This document shows positions 18,501 to 24,995 of a stretch of 29,625 nucleotides of DNA, in pieces (positions within the stretch are counted from its first letter, which is position 1; each line of letters begins with the position of its first letter). The notes under the pieces are model-generated. The model was not told where the DNA came from, made no database searches, and saw nothing but the letters and a program-made list of their open reading frames with translations. The DNA is from an uncultured Planctomycetaceae bacterium (GTDB lineage: Bacteria > Planctomycetota > Planctomycetia > Pirellulales > Pirellulaceae), in contig CAIYOB010001300.1 in the NCBI GenBank assembly GCA_903927685.1, forward strand, positions 1 to 29,625, given 5' to 3'. The translations under genes and the position numbers were made by a program.

Positions 18501-19766
18501 GCTGTTCAGCATCGTCGTCGTGGTGATCTGCAAATCGTTCAACCGGACGTCGGCGACCGCAGCAGCCGCCTGCAGCGTGATGCGAAGCAGGATCTCGTAA
18601 GCCCCGCTGACCTCGTCGATCAGCTCCACACGGGCCTGGACCTCACCCGTCTCGGCCGCCTGCCAGACTCGGGTCCAGCTCAAGCCGTTGTCGGTGCTGA
18701 CCTCGAGCGTGGCCGCGTCGGCGGCGGTGCGGCGGTGGAAGGCCGCTTGAATCGCCTGGCTGGCCGTGACGTTGGCGGACTGGACCTTGTAGACGACGCT
18801 GGCGGGCAGGCCCGGTCGCGCCGGCTGCAGTCCGGCGGACGCGACAGCCTGGATGTCCGTCGCCGAGTGGACGAATCGCAAGTACTCCTCCGGCTTGAGT
18901 CGCGGCTGAAAAGTCCAGACACCGTTGCCGCGGATGCGATACCGCGGGTTGGCGGCTTCCGGGTCTTTGCCCTGGTTCGGCACATAGAACTGGCGTTCTT
19001 TCCCCAGACTGTGATAGTAACGCGTGTACGACTCGGCCTCGCGCACGTTCAGCACGAACCGGTGGCCCCAATCCCAGTTGTTGTAGTACCAACGATGTTT
19101 GAGCCCCGAGGGATTGAAACAACGGTACTCCTGGGCCAGGTCCCGGGGCGTATCCGCGCCGGTCAAGAACCCGTTCAGGCTGGTCGCATTCAGGCAGTGG
19201 TACTTGGCGATATGCCCCGGCTCGCGCCGGCCGCCCGACGCCGCACAGGCGCCTTCCCGGCCGATGTCCTCGACGCCCGCGATCGTGACCCCGTCGCACA
19301 GCGTGTAGATGGCGGACATCGAATTGTCGTACAGGTGCCAGCGATCGGCGTAGAAGACCTCGGGCACGGTGTGCAGCGTGACGTCCCAGAACTTGACCGG
19401 CAGTCCCATGTGCCGCCAGATGCCGCAGTTGACGCCCGCGACCGTGCTGCACATCGTATAGCCGTAGTCGTTGAACTGCCGGATCGGATCGGTCAATTCC
19501 AGGCCGTGCAGGATCATCGGCGCGGTCTGGCGGCGGGCGAGGTGGTTCCAGTAGAACATCGCCCAGCATTGCTCTTCCGGCGTGGACCATTTACCGGTCA
19601 CGCTGCGAACCAGGCTGGACATGTCGTGATAGTCAGGACTGGCGTCGGTCACGACTTTGATGTTGCAGACTTGGCCCCGGGCCGTGCCCGGCAGGATCCC
19701 AACGCAACTCGACGCAATCAGGGCCAGCACAAGGACGAGGGACAGGCGGGGAGGAACGCGACGCAT
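15498..19766 (-). CDS. Large secreted protein: transglutaminase-like + discoidin-like + right-handed beta-helix domains
   Basis: The protein has 1422 residues. The signal peptide ends near residue 31 (GTARGQV); GGAG lies 8 bases before the ATG. Residues about 50-160 look transglutaminase-like with a plausible triad: Cys106 in YGYTMCSTVAG, His132 in TLHTVPEVFYADRW and Asp147 in HLYDNS. Residues about 679-830 resemble an F5/8 type C (discoidin) module (EITVDMGQPATIAAFRIH; ARYVRFKV). A fibronectin-like linker follows (about 880-1000). Residues about 1014-1290 are a right-handed parallel beta-helix as in polysaccharide lyases (LRLRAGTYRGPW; many NxI/NxF turns), ending with PDLGAYEAG, common at the end of such proteins. 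It probably binds and acts on an extracellular polysaccharide; the substrate is unknown. Confidence 0.85.
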   Translation of the reverse strand: MRRVPPRLSLVLVLALIASSCVGILPGTARGQVCNIKVVTDASPDYHDMSSLVRSVTGKWSTPEEQCWAMFYWNHLARRQTAPMILHGLELTDPIRQFNDYGYTMCSTVAGVNCGIWRHMGLPVKFWDVTLHTVPEVFYADRWHLYDNSMSAIYTLCDGVTIAGVEDIGREGACAASGGRREPGHIAKYHCLNATSLNGFLTGADTPRDLAQEYRCFNPSGLKHRWYYNNWDWGHRFVLNVREAESYTRYYHSLGKERQFYVPNQGKDPEAANPRYRIRGNGVWTFQPRLKPEEYLRFVHSATDIQAVASAGLQPARPGLPASVVYKVQSANVTASQAIQAAFHRRTAADAATLEVSTDNGLSWTRVWQAAETGEVQARVELIDEVSGAYEILLRITLQAAAAVADVRLNDLQITTTTMLNSKTQPALRLGKNTVFVGAGESSDTVVLWPELQADRYRDWVVAEQNVATREEHPGYTGVLFAARPKEEAFMIYRLDTPADMTRLTYGGRFYNRAPRAAIRLAHSLDGGQTWSETYALTSTEPPWDVIHYETVEPLPAGTRSALIRYSLNASEAGPSACSIYAVRMEADHVPAAPGFQPLEVTFRWQEVQPDRSTVSRSHTQRIDQVPCRYPLNTGGADHPVVESLQVRVADAEPAAPYGYADGRDAGGERFVDRWVTYGTNLLAGKPYTVSVPPTGQWGGSDPAGKKLTDGIVGPPYAGGTAPQSACLWDTKCGEPEITVDMGQPATIAAFRIHLTAGWPWWDALQGEVRDEVEVLTSPDGGQYVSHGQFDFDLRRKDIPINHMLPDDEQAQGFNFTKLLSAPISARYVRFKVKPRRIVGISEVQALDAVTEKPFDLRLVLPDEPVVTQRPAGAGGAETDSAAAAPPENAAVPGEIVAELPTLRCLGVRWLIGGDANRNARVAVRYRRQGSLEWKPALDLFRVDSVGMREAVRPAAGQTLYAGSVFGLDEGVAYEIQLSLSDPDGGNCERVVPLTTWTEPRLAQGSESMDVGPDNLAAALEAVQPGQTLRLRAGTYRGPWRWKSGTPEAPIGIVAADAGKVVLDGQGGDNVIGASELHDVVFEGLAIRNATWGIAVNGGARITVRRCTITDVETGLVAQRDGARQQRFFLADNVLVGRATWPRTRGIEERGGIRLGGSGHVVCYNRIRGFADAISVHPAYPCAAIDIYGNEISECTDDGIELDGSEQNTRCFENRLTNVFQGISLQPVHGGPVYVFRNAIYNVVVETFKLHNGPSGGLLLHNTSVKAGIPWELMSGEPVSNCLSRNNLFVGSQGNYAFENLAPMQGCDFDYDGFAGRWKLVLKWNGVRFAAADDVRWTAPVYRHLVVLDPQAVFQSGVTAPADPARVFAPDVNELRLAADSAAIDAGLALPNVNDGWGGAAPDLGAYEAGRPLPHYGPRTAD

Positions 19767-19844
19767 CGGCAGGACTCCAGCGGGAGAGGTTGGCTACCCA
19801 AACCACGCCGGCTCATGGTAACTTATGGCGGAGCCGTTGCCTAC

Positions 19845-19893
19845 GAGAGCCTTGGGGGACAAGAGCCTTGGGGGAGTGTCCTTGGGGAGTGTT
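19845..19893 (+). repeat. Three short direct repeats upstream of cutA
   Basis: AGAGCCTTGGGGGAC at 19846 and AGAGCCTTGGGGGAG at 19862 are near-identical 15-mers 16 bases apart. A degraded third copy (TGTCCTTGGGGAG) follows immediately. They lie in the 169-bp divergent region between the large secreted-protein gene and cutA. They may be slippage-derived or an operator; nothing else supports a function. Confidence 0.4.
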
Positions 19894-19935
19894 GTACTGG
19901 GCGATGACCACCCGCAGCGGGTCCGGAGGAGGAGC

Positions 19936-20256
19936 ATGAGCGAGGCGATTCAGGTCAGCACCACCACGGCGACCAAGGAGGACGCCCAGCGGATTGCCGC
20001 AGCGCTGGTCGAGCGGCGGCTGGCGGCCTGCGTCCAGGTCGGCGGCCCGATCACCAGTTGCTACCGCTGGCAGGGCGCAGTCGAGACGGCGGACGAGTGG
20101 CTGTGCACGATCAAGACGACGCGGGCCGCGTACGAGGAGGTCGAGCGGGCGATCCGCCAGTTGCATCCCTACGACGAACCGGAGATCATCGCCGTGCCCA
20201 TAGTCGCCGGCAGCGCCGGCTATCTGCAGTGGCTCGACCGGCAAGTCGGCGACTGA
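19936..20256 (+). CDS. cutA: CutA1 divalent-cation tolerance protein
   Basis: The protein has 106 residues, the usual CutA length. The frame is open further upstream, but ATG 19936 follows a strong GGAGGAGGAG and starts at the family's N-terminus (MSEAIQVSTTTATKEDAQ). Conserved blocks are present: LVERRLAACVQVGGPITS, YRWQGAVETADEW, TIKTT and HPYDEPEIIAVPI. CutA forms cytoplasmic trimers of a ferredoxin-like, PII-like fold; it has been linked to copper and other metal tolerance, although its biochemical role is unsettled. It stands alone on the plus strand, divergent from the large secreted-protein gene. Confidence 0.95.
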   Translation: MSEAIQVSTTTATKEDAQRIAAALVERRLAACVQVGGPITSCYRWQGAVETADEWLCTIKTTRAAYEEVERAIRQLHPYDEPEIIAVPIVAGSAGYLQWLDRQVGD

Positions 20257-20261
20257 GGGGG

Positions 20262-20404
20262 TGTTCTCCGGACATCCTTTTCTGCGGCGCTCCCCGGGCA
20301 ATTGGCCCCGCAACACGCTCCAGGTCTCACTGCCCCAGTTGACCACGACGAGGTCGGCGCGGCGGCCCCCCGTTCAGATCGCCGTTCGCCGCCGATCTGG
20401 GATT
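20262..20404 (-). pseudogene. Possible FG-GAP/VCBS-like gene fragment
   Basis: On the minus strand one frame reads ADLVVVNWGSETWSVLRG and the adjacent frame just before it reads AANGDLNGG. Joined by a frameshift they resemble one FG-GAP/VCBS repeat (GDLNGDGxADLVVxNWGS). There is no start or neighbouring repeat, so it can only be a fragment; chance resemblance or an SGNH-type segment are alternatives. Confidence 0.3.
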
Positions 20405-20428
20405 GCTGCCGCCGGAACCGGCGCTAAC

Positions 20429-21041
20429 CTAGACTCGTCTACTGGAGCGTGGGCAAGGCGGGACCGGTCCCAGGCCCAAGTCGGTTCCGCGGACCGGCTG
20501 GCCGTCCGCGGCGAGTTGGCCGCCATCGTCGTTCGCGTCCGGGCCCACCGAGTAGATCACCCAGTTCTTCCGCACTTTCTTGAAGCACAGCGACTGGCCG
20601 CTGAACGGGTCGGCGGTTTCCGCGGGCGGCAGGCTCAGGTCGGCCAACCCTGTCACCGGGACGCCGCGTTGTTCGAGCCGCGTCACCGCGTTCAGCATGC
20701 GAAGGCAGCGTTGCATCGCAATGGTCTGGCGCGTCGCATGGCCCGTCGCTTGGATGGAGGGCACGAGCAGATCCGTCAGGGTCGTCCACGGGCTACGGGG
20801 GCGAGGCACGGTGGGATGACCGATCGAGACAGGTCGCGGCATTATCCTCCGGCGGAATCGGTTTGCGAGCCAGATCGGCGATCGCAATCGGCTCGCCCGC
20901 GTCGCGGATCGCCTGCAATCGGCGTTCGAGCGCCACGCTGCTACGCCACACAGAGACAGCGTTGGCGATCAACAACACGGCGATCAGTCCGCCGAGGACG
21001 ATGCCCGTCCTTGAGGGTCTTCTTGAACATCGCTTTGACAT
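20429..21041 (-). pseudogene. Internally deleted membrane-anchored hypothetical protein
   Basis: The N-terminal part begins at ATG 21041 (MSKRCSRRPSRTGIVLGGLI): a single hydrophobic helix, then VWRSSVALERRLQAIRDAGE and IADLARKPIPPEDNAA, and it dies shortly after CLDR. A different frame then carries the apparent C-terminal part: RCLRMLNAVTRLEQRGVP, LSLPPAETADPFSGQSLC and NWVIYSVGPDANDDGG, i.e. the secreted tail with a type IV pilin/DUF1559-like 'VYSVGPD' flavour. The two halves look like one planctomycete protein of unknown function with its middle lost and frame broken. Family naming is not possible; the truncation itself is well supported by the two coding-like frames. Confidence 0.6.
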
Positions 21042-21300
21042 CTCTCGGTTTCGAGCGATTGGATCCCAACGAATGCAGGAGTCAAATGGCGTATGGGGAG
21101 CCATTCACTGACTCGCCCATTCGTTGATCCCTTCGTTCGTTGGGGTGATTCCGATGCCAAACCGTGACATCCCCGTCCGAACAACATGCGTCGACGATTC
21201 CTCTTGGTGCCGGTGCCGAACGGGAAGCGGGCTCCAACGGTGCCGTTGGTGTCGCCAGGCTCTTGCGCGACGCGGGCCAATCGGAACCTGCAAACGCCCA

Positions 21301-21735
21301 TCAATCACCCCGGCGATTGACGCGCAACACCAGAGGATCGGTGCGGATCACTTCGACTTCCCCCGCTCCTGCCGGCTCTCCAGTCGGGAGCCAGACCTTG
21401 TATCCGGAGGTCTTCGGATCCACGGACTCGGGAACGTCGCCCATCGTGAAGCGGCCGTCATTGTCGGAGCGTCCGATGCCGTGGTAGCGATCTCCGCGGC
21501 GACCGGAGTCTGGAAGTGAAGTGGCTCGATCGTCGCCCCGGGCAGCAGGTGACCGTCCGGCTGTAACACGACCAACGGCGCATCACTCGTTGGGCCGACT
21601 TCGACGGTGATCTCCGCAGGATCGCCGTAAAGGATGGCTGCCCCCGCGTTGGCAACCCCGAGCGAATGGCGCGGGTCATAGACCCAAAGCACCCACAACA
21701 GACTCGTGATCCGCGATTCGGCGTCACCCCCGGCA
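21301..21735 (-). pseudogene. Frameshifted carboxypeptidase-regulatory-like domain fragment
   Basis: One minus-strand frame reads WVYDPRHSLGVANAGAAI, YGDPAEITVEVGPTSDAP and LVVLQPDGHLLPGATIEP up to AAEIATT near 21485. The sequence continues sensibly only in another frame: GIGRSDNDGRFTMGDVPE and TGEPAGAGEVEVIRTDPL, stopping at TGA (21303-21301). The pattern 'dG..L.GA.I.......SDxDGRF.m..vP' is typical of CarboxypepD_reg-like beta-sandwich domains of large secreted or membrane proteins. No start codon context is present upstream, so this is a decayed C-terminal piece. Bases 21105-21300 next to it hold nothing I recognise. Confidence 0.55.
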
Positions 21736-22362
21736 ATCGCACCCTGCGCTCCTATCGGCCGGGCGGCGCACGACGAAGAACTCGTAGGCGTAGTAATCCG
21801 AGTACCGCTCATGCAGCTCGGGCTCCCGGGCGAGCTGTTCGACAAACGCCAGGGCTTCGGCGTCTTGGGCGTACTTTTTGCGCAGCGCTTCGATGCGTCG
21901 CTTCATCGGCGTGTAGAAGTCCTCCCACCAGGCCTCGTCCGGCAAGGTGAAATGGCCCAGCAGTTCGAAGCCGCAGTGCGCGATCACCGTCAGCACATCC
22001 TCCACCCGGCCCATGGTCGGGTAGTCCTGGTCAAAACTCGCCTTGATTTCCGGGGGCGGGTTCTCCCTGCACCAAACCGCGTCAGTGAACGCCAACTGGC
22101 CGCCGGGACGCAGCAGGCCGTAGCAGATCCGCAGGGCGTTTTCCAGGCCGACGTTGTACAGTGCGCCTTCAGACCAGACCAGGTCCAAGTCCTTCGGCAG
22201 CTGCCCCGGCTGCGCCAGATCAGCGACTAGCGGTCGAACTCGTTTCTCAAGCCCTCGCTCGGCAAGTATTGCCTGAAGTAATCCCCGAGGTTGCCCTGCG
22301 GATCGAGACGCAGGGCGTCTCCGGGCGACAGTCTTCCAGGGCTCATCAAGCCCTTCGTTCAC
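21724..22362 (-). pseudogene. N-terminally truncated SAM-dependent methyltransferase
   Basis: The readable part begins around ERGLEKRVRPLVADLAQ and runs through LDLVWSEGALYNVGLENALR, LLRPGGQLAFTDAVWCRE, YPTMGRVEDVLTVIAHCG and LPDEAWWEDFYTPM to YSDYYAYEFFVVRR. These correspond to class I methyltransferase motifs II-IV and the C-terminal tail. The Gly-rich SAM-binding motif I and everything before it are missing, and only 32 bp separate the frame's start from the glnB stop. The first ~20 codons look non-homologous; an alternative frame there ends GDYFRQYLPSEGLRNEFDR, perhaps another gene's tail. It is most likely non-functional. Confidence 0.6.
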
Positions 22363-22394
22363 AATCTGACGCGGGAATTACCAGCGCCCGGGAT

Positions 22395-22742
22395 TCAGAT
22401 CGCTCCCGGCCCGCGTTCCTGTCCGCCGATCTGGATGGCTTGGTCCATCGGCAGGACGAAGATCTTGCCGTCGCCGATATTGCCTTCCGGGCCGGTGCGG
22501 GCGACGTTGATGATGGTGTCCAGCGTCCGTTCCAGGAAGTCATCGTTCACCGCGATCTCCAACGCGATCTTCCGCAACAGGTGCGTCTTGTATTCGACGC
22601 CGCGGTAGGTCTCGGTCCGGCCCTTCTGGCGGCCAAATCCCTGGGCATCGCACACGGTCATGCGTTCGACGCCGACCTTGGCCAACGCCTCCTGGACCGC
22701 CTGTAGTTTCGTCGGTTGAATGATCGCCACCACGAGTTTCAC
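22395..22742 (-). CDS. glnB: PII nitrogen-regulatory protein (GlnB/GlnK)
   Basis: The protein has 115 residues and starts at GTG 22742, 8 bases after GAGGAG; the ribosome site overlaps the stop of the upstream oxidoreductase. It is a classic PII protein: MKLVVAIIQPTKLQAVQEAL at the N-terminus, the T-loop GRTETYRGVEY with Tyr51 at the uridylylation position, and the B-loop TGPEGNIGDGKIFVLP, slightly longer than in E. coli GlnB. PII trimers sense ATP/ADP and 2-oxoglutarate and regulate nitrogen assimilation through protein partners. No amtB, glnA or glnD is present; instead it is last in an STAS-oxidoreductase-PII unit, which is unusual. The link to GlnD control is from family knowledge. Confidence 0.95.
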   Translation of the reverse strand: MKLVVAIIQPTKLQAVQEALAKVGVERMTVCDAQGFGRQKGRTETYRGVEYKTHLLRKIALEIAVNDDFLERTLDTIINVARTGPEGNIGDGKIFVLPMDQAIQIGGQERGPGAI

Positions 22743-22754
22743 GAAGGTTGCTCC

Positions 22755-24083
22755 TCAAGTCTGCTCCGGCAGCGCATACGGGGCGCGCATGGGCCGTGAC
22801 AAGTAGCGGTTGGCTTCCTCGTCGCCAGGAAAGAGTTCGCGTTCCGGGTCCCACGTCAGCTTGCGGCCGACCCACCGCGCGATGTTGCCCAGATGACAGA
22901 CGATGGCCGAACGGTGCCCGATCTCGACGTCGGCGATGGGGCGCTGCCGGGACCGGATGCAGTCAATCCAGTTCCCCAGATGGTCGTTGCTGACCGGCAG
23001 GCGAATCTGCCGCTGGTCCTGCGGCACTTGGGCGATCTCGGCGGGGCTGGTGGTGAACTCGTTGTTGCCCACGCGGACTTTGCCGCGGTCGCCGATGAAC
23101 ACCGCACCGGCGGCCGGTTCGCCGGGCTCCAAGCGGACTTCGATGCCGTTGGCGTAACGCATCCGCACGCGGTAGCCCTCGCTGCACAACCGATCGCCGC
23201 GGGCCAGCGATTCCGGCGCCTCGTAGACGACCGCGGGCAGCTTGCCGCCCTCGGCCCAGATCTCGACGGGGCCGGTATGGTCGGTGTCCAGTGCCCACTG
23301 GATCTGGTCGAATCCGTGTGCTCCCGTGCCGGTCATCTCGCCGCCCGAGTAGGGAAATAGGGAAATCCACCCCGGCTTGGAACGTTGCACGAAAATGTCG
23401 TTGTGAAACGGCACCGGCGCCGTCTGCCCGCACCAGGCATCCCAGTCCAATTCGTCGGGCGGCGGCTGGCCGGGAAATGCCACCTGCCACGGACTCGGAT
23501 AGTTCATGATCAGCACGGTGTGGATCTGGCCGGCGAACCCGTTGCGGACCAGTTCGCAGCCCAGGCGGTGATTCGGCATCGAGCGGCGTTGGGTCCCGGT
23601 CTGGAACACGCGTTCGTACTTCCGCGCCGCTTGGACCATCAAGCGGCCTTCGCGGATGGTCAACCCCAAGGGCTTTTCACAGTAGACGTCCTTCCCCGCC
23701 TGGCAAGCGTGGATGCTGGGCAAGGCGTGCCAGTGGTCCGGCGTTGCGACGACGACCGCATCGATGTCCTTGGCGTCCAACAGCTGCCGATAGTCGGTAT
23801 GGGCCCGGCAGTTCCGAGCCGCCGCCGTCGCATCCGCTCGCCTGCGGTCGAGATCGGCTACCGCCACGATCCGGCCGGTGGGCGGCAGGCCCAACAATTG
23901 GTTGCCGCGACGGCCGGCACCGATGTATCCGATCCCGACGCGGTCGCTGGGCGCCGGATTGCCCGAGGCGGCCAGGACGCCGGCCGGAACGAAATACGGC
24001 GCCAGGGCCAGGGTCCCGGTCGACCGGAGCGAGCGTCTGAGGAATTGCCTGCGAGTCAGTTGGCACAAATGGGGTGTGGTCAT
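22755..24083 (-). CDS. Gfo/Idh/MocA-family oxidoreductase with Tat signal
   Basis: The protein has 442 residues. It begins with a twin-arginine signal (TRRQFLRRS at residues 10-18, then a hydrophobic stretch to about 40), so export to the periplasm is expected. The Rossmann NAD(P) motif GIGYIGAGRRGNQ starts at residue 51. The catalytic-loop signature CEKPLGLT is at 135-142, preceded by VVATPDHWHA. GGEMTGTGAHGFDQIQWAL and GNWIDCIRSRQRP are typical of the large planctomycete/Bacteroidetes secreted subgroup, which mainly oxidise or epimerise sugars. The substrate is unknown. Its ATG overlaps the STAS stop (ATGA) and its stop is 12 bp before glnB, so the three genes form one operon. Confidence 0.93.
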   Translation of the reverse strand: MTTPHLCQLTRRQFLRRSLRSTGTLALAPYFVPAGVLAASGNPAPSDRVGIGYIGAGRRGNQLLGLPPTGRIVAVADLDRRRADATAAARNCRAHTDYRQLLDAKDIDAVVVATPDHWHALPSIHACQAGKDVYCEKPLGLTIREGRLMVQAARKYERVFQTGTQRRSMPNHRLGCELVRNGFAGQIHTVLIMNYPSPWQVAFPGQPPPDELDWDAWCGQTAPVPFHNDIFVQRSKPGWISLFPYSGGEMTGTGAHGFDQIQWALDTDHTGPVEIWAEGGKLPAVVYEAPESLARGDRLCSEGYRVRMRYANGIEVRLEPGEPAAGAVFIGDRGKVRVGNNEFTTSPAEIAQVPQDQRQIRLPVSNDHLGNWIDCIRSRQRPIADVEIGHRSAIVCHLGNIARWVGRKLTWDPERELFPGDEEANRYLSRPMRAPYALPEQT

Positions 24084-24436
24084 GTTCGTGGTCGCCTCGC
24101 GAGGTCCAGGGCCGCTGCCTCGTCGTCCGCGATGCTCAAGACCAAACGCATCTTCAGCACGTCAAACAGCTGCTGGACAAACGGTGACAGCGAATGCAGG
24201 ACAAAGGCTCCCCCCGCGGCGCGGAATTTCCTCTGGCATTGCAGCAGCCAGCTGACGCCGCTGGAGTCCAGCGTCGTCACGCCGCTCAAGTCGACCAGCA
24301 ACAGGCCGCGGTAGCCTTCCGGCCCCAGGGATCCGGACAACGGTTCGTCGGCCAGCAGAAAATCCGGTTGGTGCACCTCGCCGCCGACCGCGACTCGCGT
24401 AATGCCTTCGGGGCCCGGCGTGATTTTCAGTTCCAT
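24080..24436 (-). CDS. STAS-domain protein (anti-sigma factor antagonist-like)
   Basis: The protein has 118 residues. The frame is open upstream, but ATG 24436 is chosen because GGGGGAG lies about 8 bases before it and the result is a normal single STAS domain. The core GLLLVDLSGVTTLDSSGV carries the DSSG site; Ser58 aligns with the phosphorylated serine of SpoIIAA-type antagonists. The C-terminal half (FVLHSLSPFVQQLFDVLKM) fits the usual helix packing. These proteins bind anti-sigma kinases or act in partner-switching signalling. No kinase or sigma gene lies nearby. It overlaps the downstream oxidoreductase by 4 bases, suggesting translational coupling. Confidence 0.88.
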   Translation of the reverse strand: MELKITPGPEGITRVAVGGEVHQPDFLLADEPLSGSLGPEGYRGLLLVDLSGVTTLDSSGVSWLLQCQRKFRAAGGAFVLHSLSPFVQQLFDVLKMRLVLSIADDEAAALDLARRPRT

Positions 24437-24699
24437 CAAAATACTCCCCCGGTCTTCCGCGACGAAAACCGTTTCGCCGCTAATGCATACGCTAACGCTC
24501 GCGGACGGTTCCGGCAAGCGTTGCGGCGGAAAAAGCGGCGGCGATCGGGACGCCGGAGCGGGCTCGTGGTTGGGCCAGGCGAAGAATTTTTCCCGCCGGG
24601 GTTTGCCTGCCGAGCTGGACATTCGTAGGATGACCATGACGCCCGGAGGAATCCGGTCCAAGATGTACCGCTGCGTCAGGATGCGCAATCGGCGCTTTG

Positions 24700-24719
24700 G
24701 GGTTTGCCGTGGCAAACCC
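24700..24719. promoter_or_regulatory. Perfect 9-bp inverted repeat, possible operator
   Basis: GGGTTTGCC and GGCAAACCC flank a GT centre. The symmetry suits a dimeric regulator, about 80 bp upstream of the candidate -35 of the peptidase promoter. There is no T-tract, so a terminator is less likely. Confidence 0.35.
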
Positions 24720-24801
24720 GGTCTTTGAAGCGACCGTACCCCGTCGGTTCCCGTTGTAACGAACGTACCGGTTGTGGGGCTGTCGCAAGGCGCCGAGTTT
24801 T

Positions 24802-24830
24802 TTGCACACGGGCAAATCGTGGTCTATATT
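24802..24830 (+). promoter_or_regulatory. Sigma70-type promoter for the S41 peptidase
   Basis: TTGCAC at 24802-24807 and TATATT at 24825-24830 are separated by exactly 17 bases. It stands out in GC-rich surroundings and points at the peptidase gene, predicting a leader of about 160 bases. Confidence 0.5.
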
Positions 24831-24995
24831 CGAGCAGGCCGGACTTTCGTCCTTCCCGGTTCGCTTCGGCCGGCCCGCTCTGATGGACATCCTGAAACGG
24901 CGCCAGCCGCCGAGCGAGTCGTGCCGCTTGACCACTTCAAGCCTACCTCTCGCGCCGGCGGCTGCCGCTCTCCCCCTTGGATTAGCGACCTGACG

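Larger units (their letters stand above)
24437..24995. other. 559-bp divergent intergenic region
   Basis: This region separates the STAS operon from the S41 peptidase gene. Frames extend into it on both strands but show no recognisable protein. On the STAS side are two TTAGCG copies (near 24480-24495) and a weak TTGCCG-N17-TAGCGT. In the middle is a palindrome at 24700-24719, and on the peptidase side a good promoter at 24802-24830 with a leader of about 160 bases. No other feature was seen. Confidence 0.5.

Noticed and set aside
16236..19907. 1223-codon open frame on the plus strand
   Set aside because: It is the exact antisense of the 1422-residue secreted protein, with Arg/Gly/Val/Asp-rich composition and no domain motif; a high-GC shadow.
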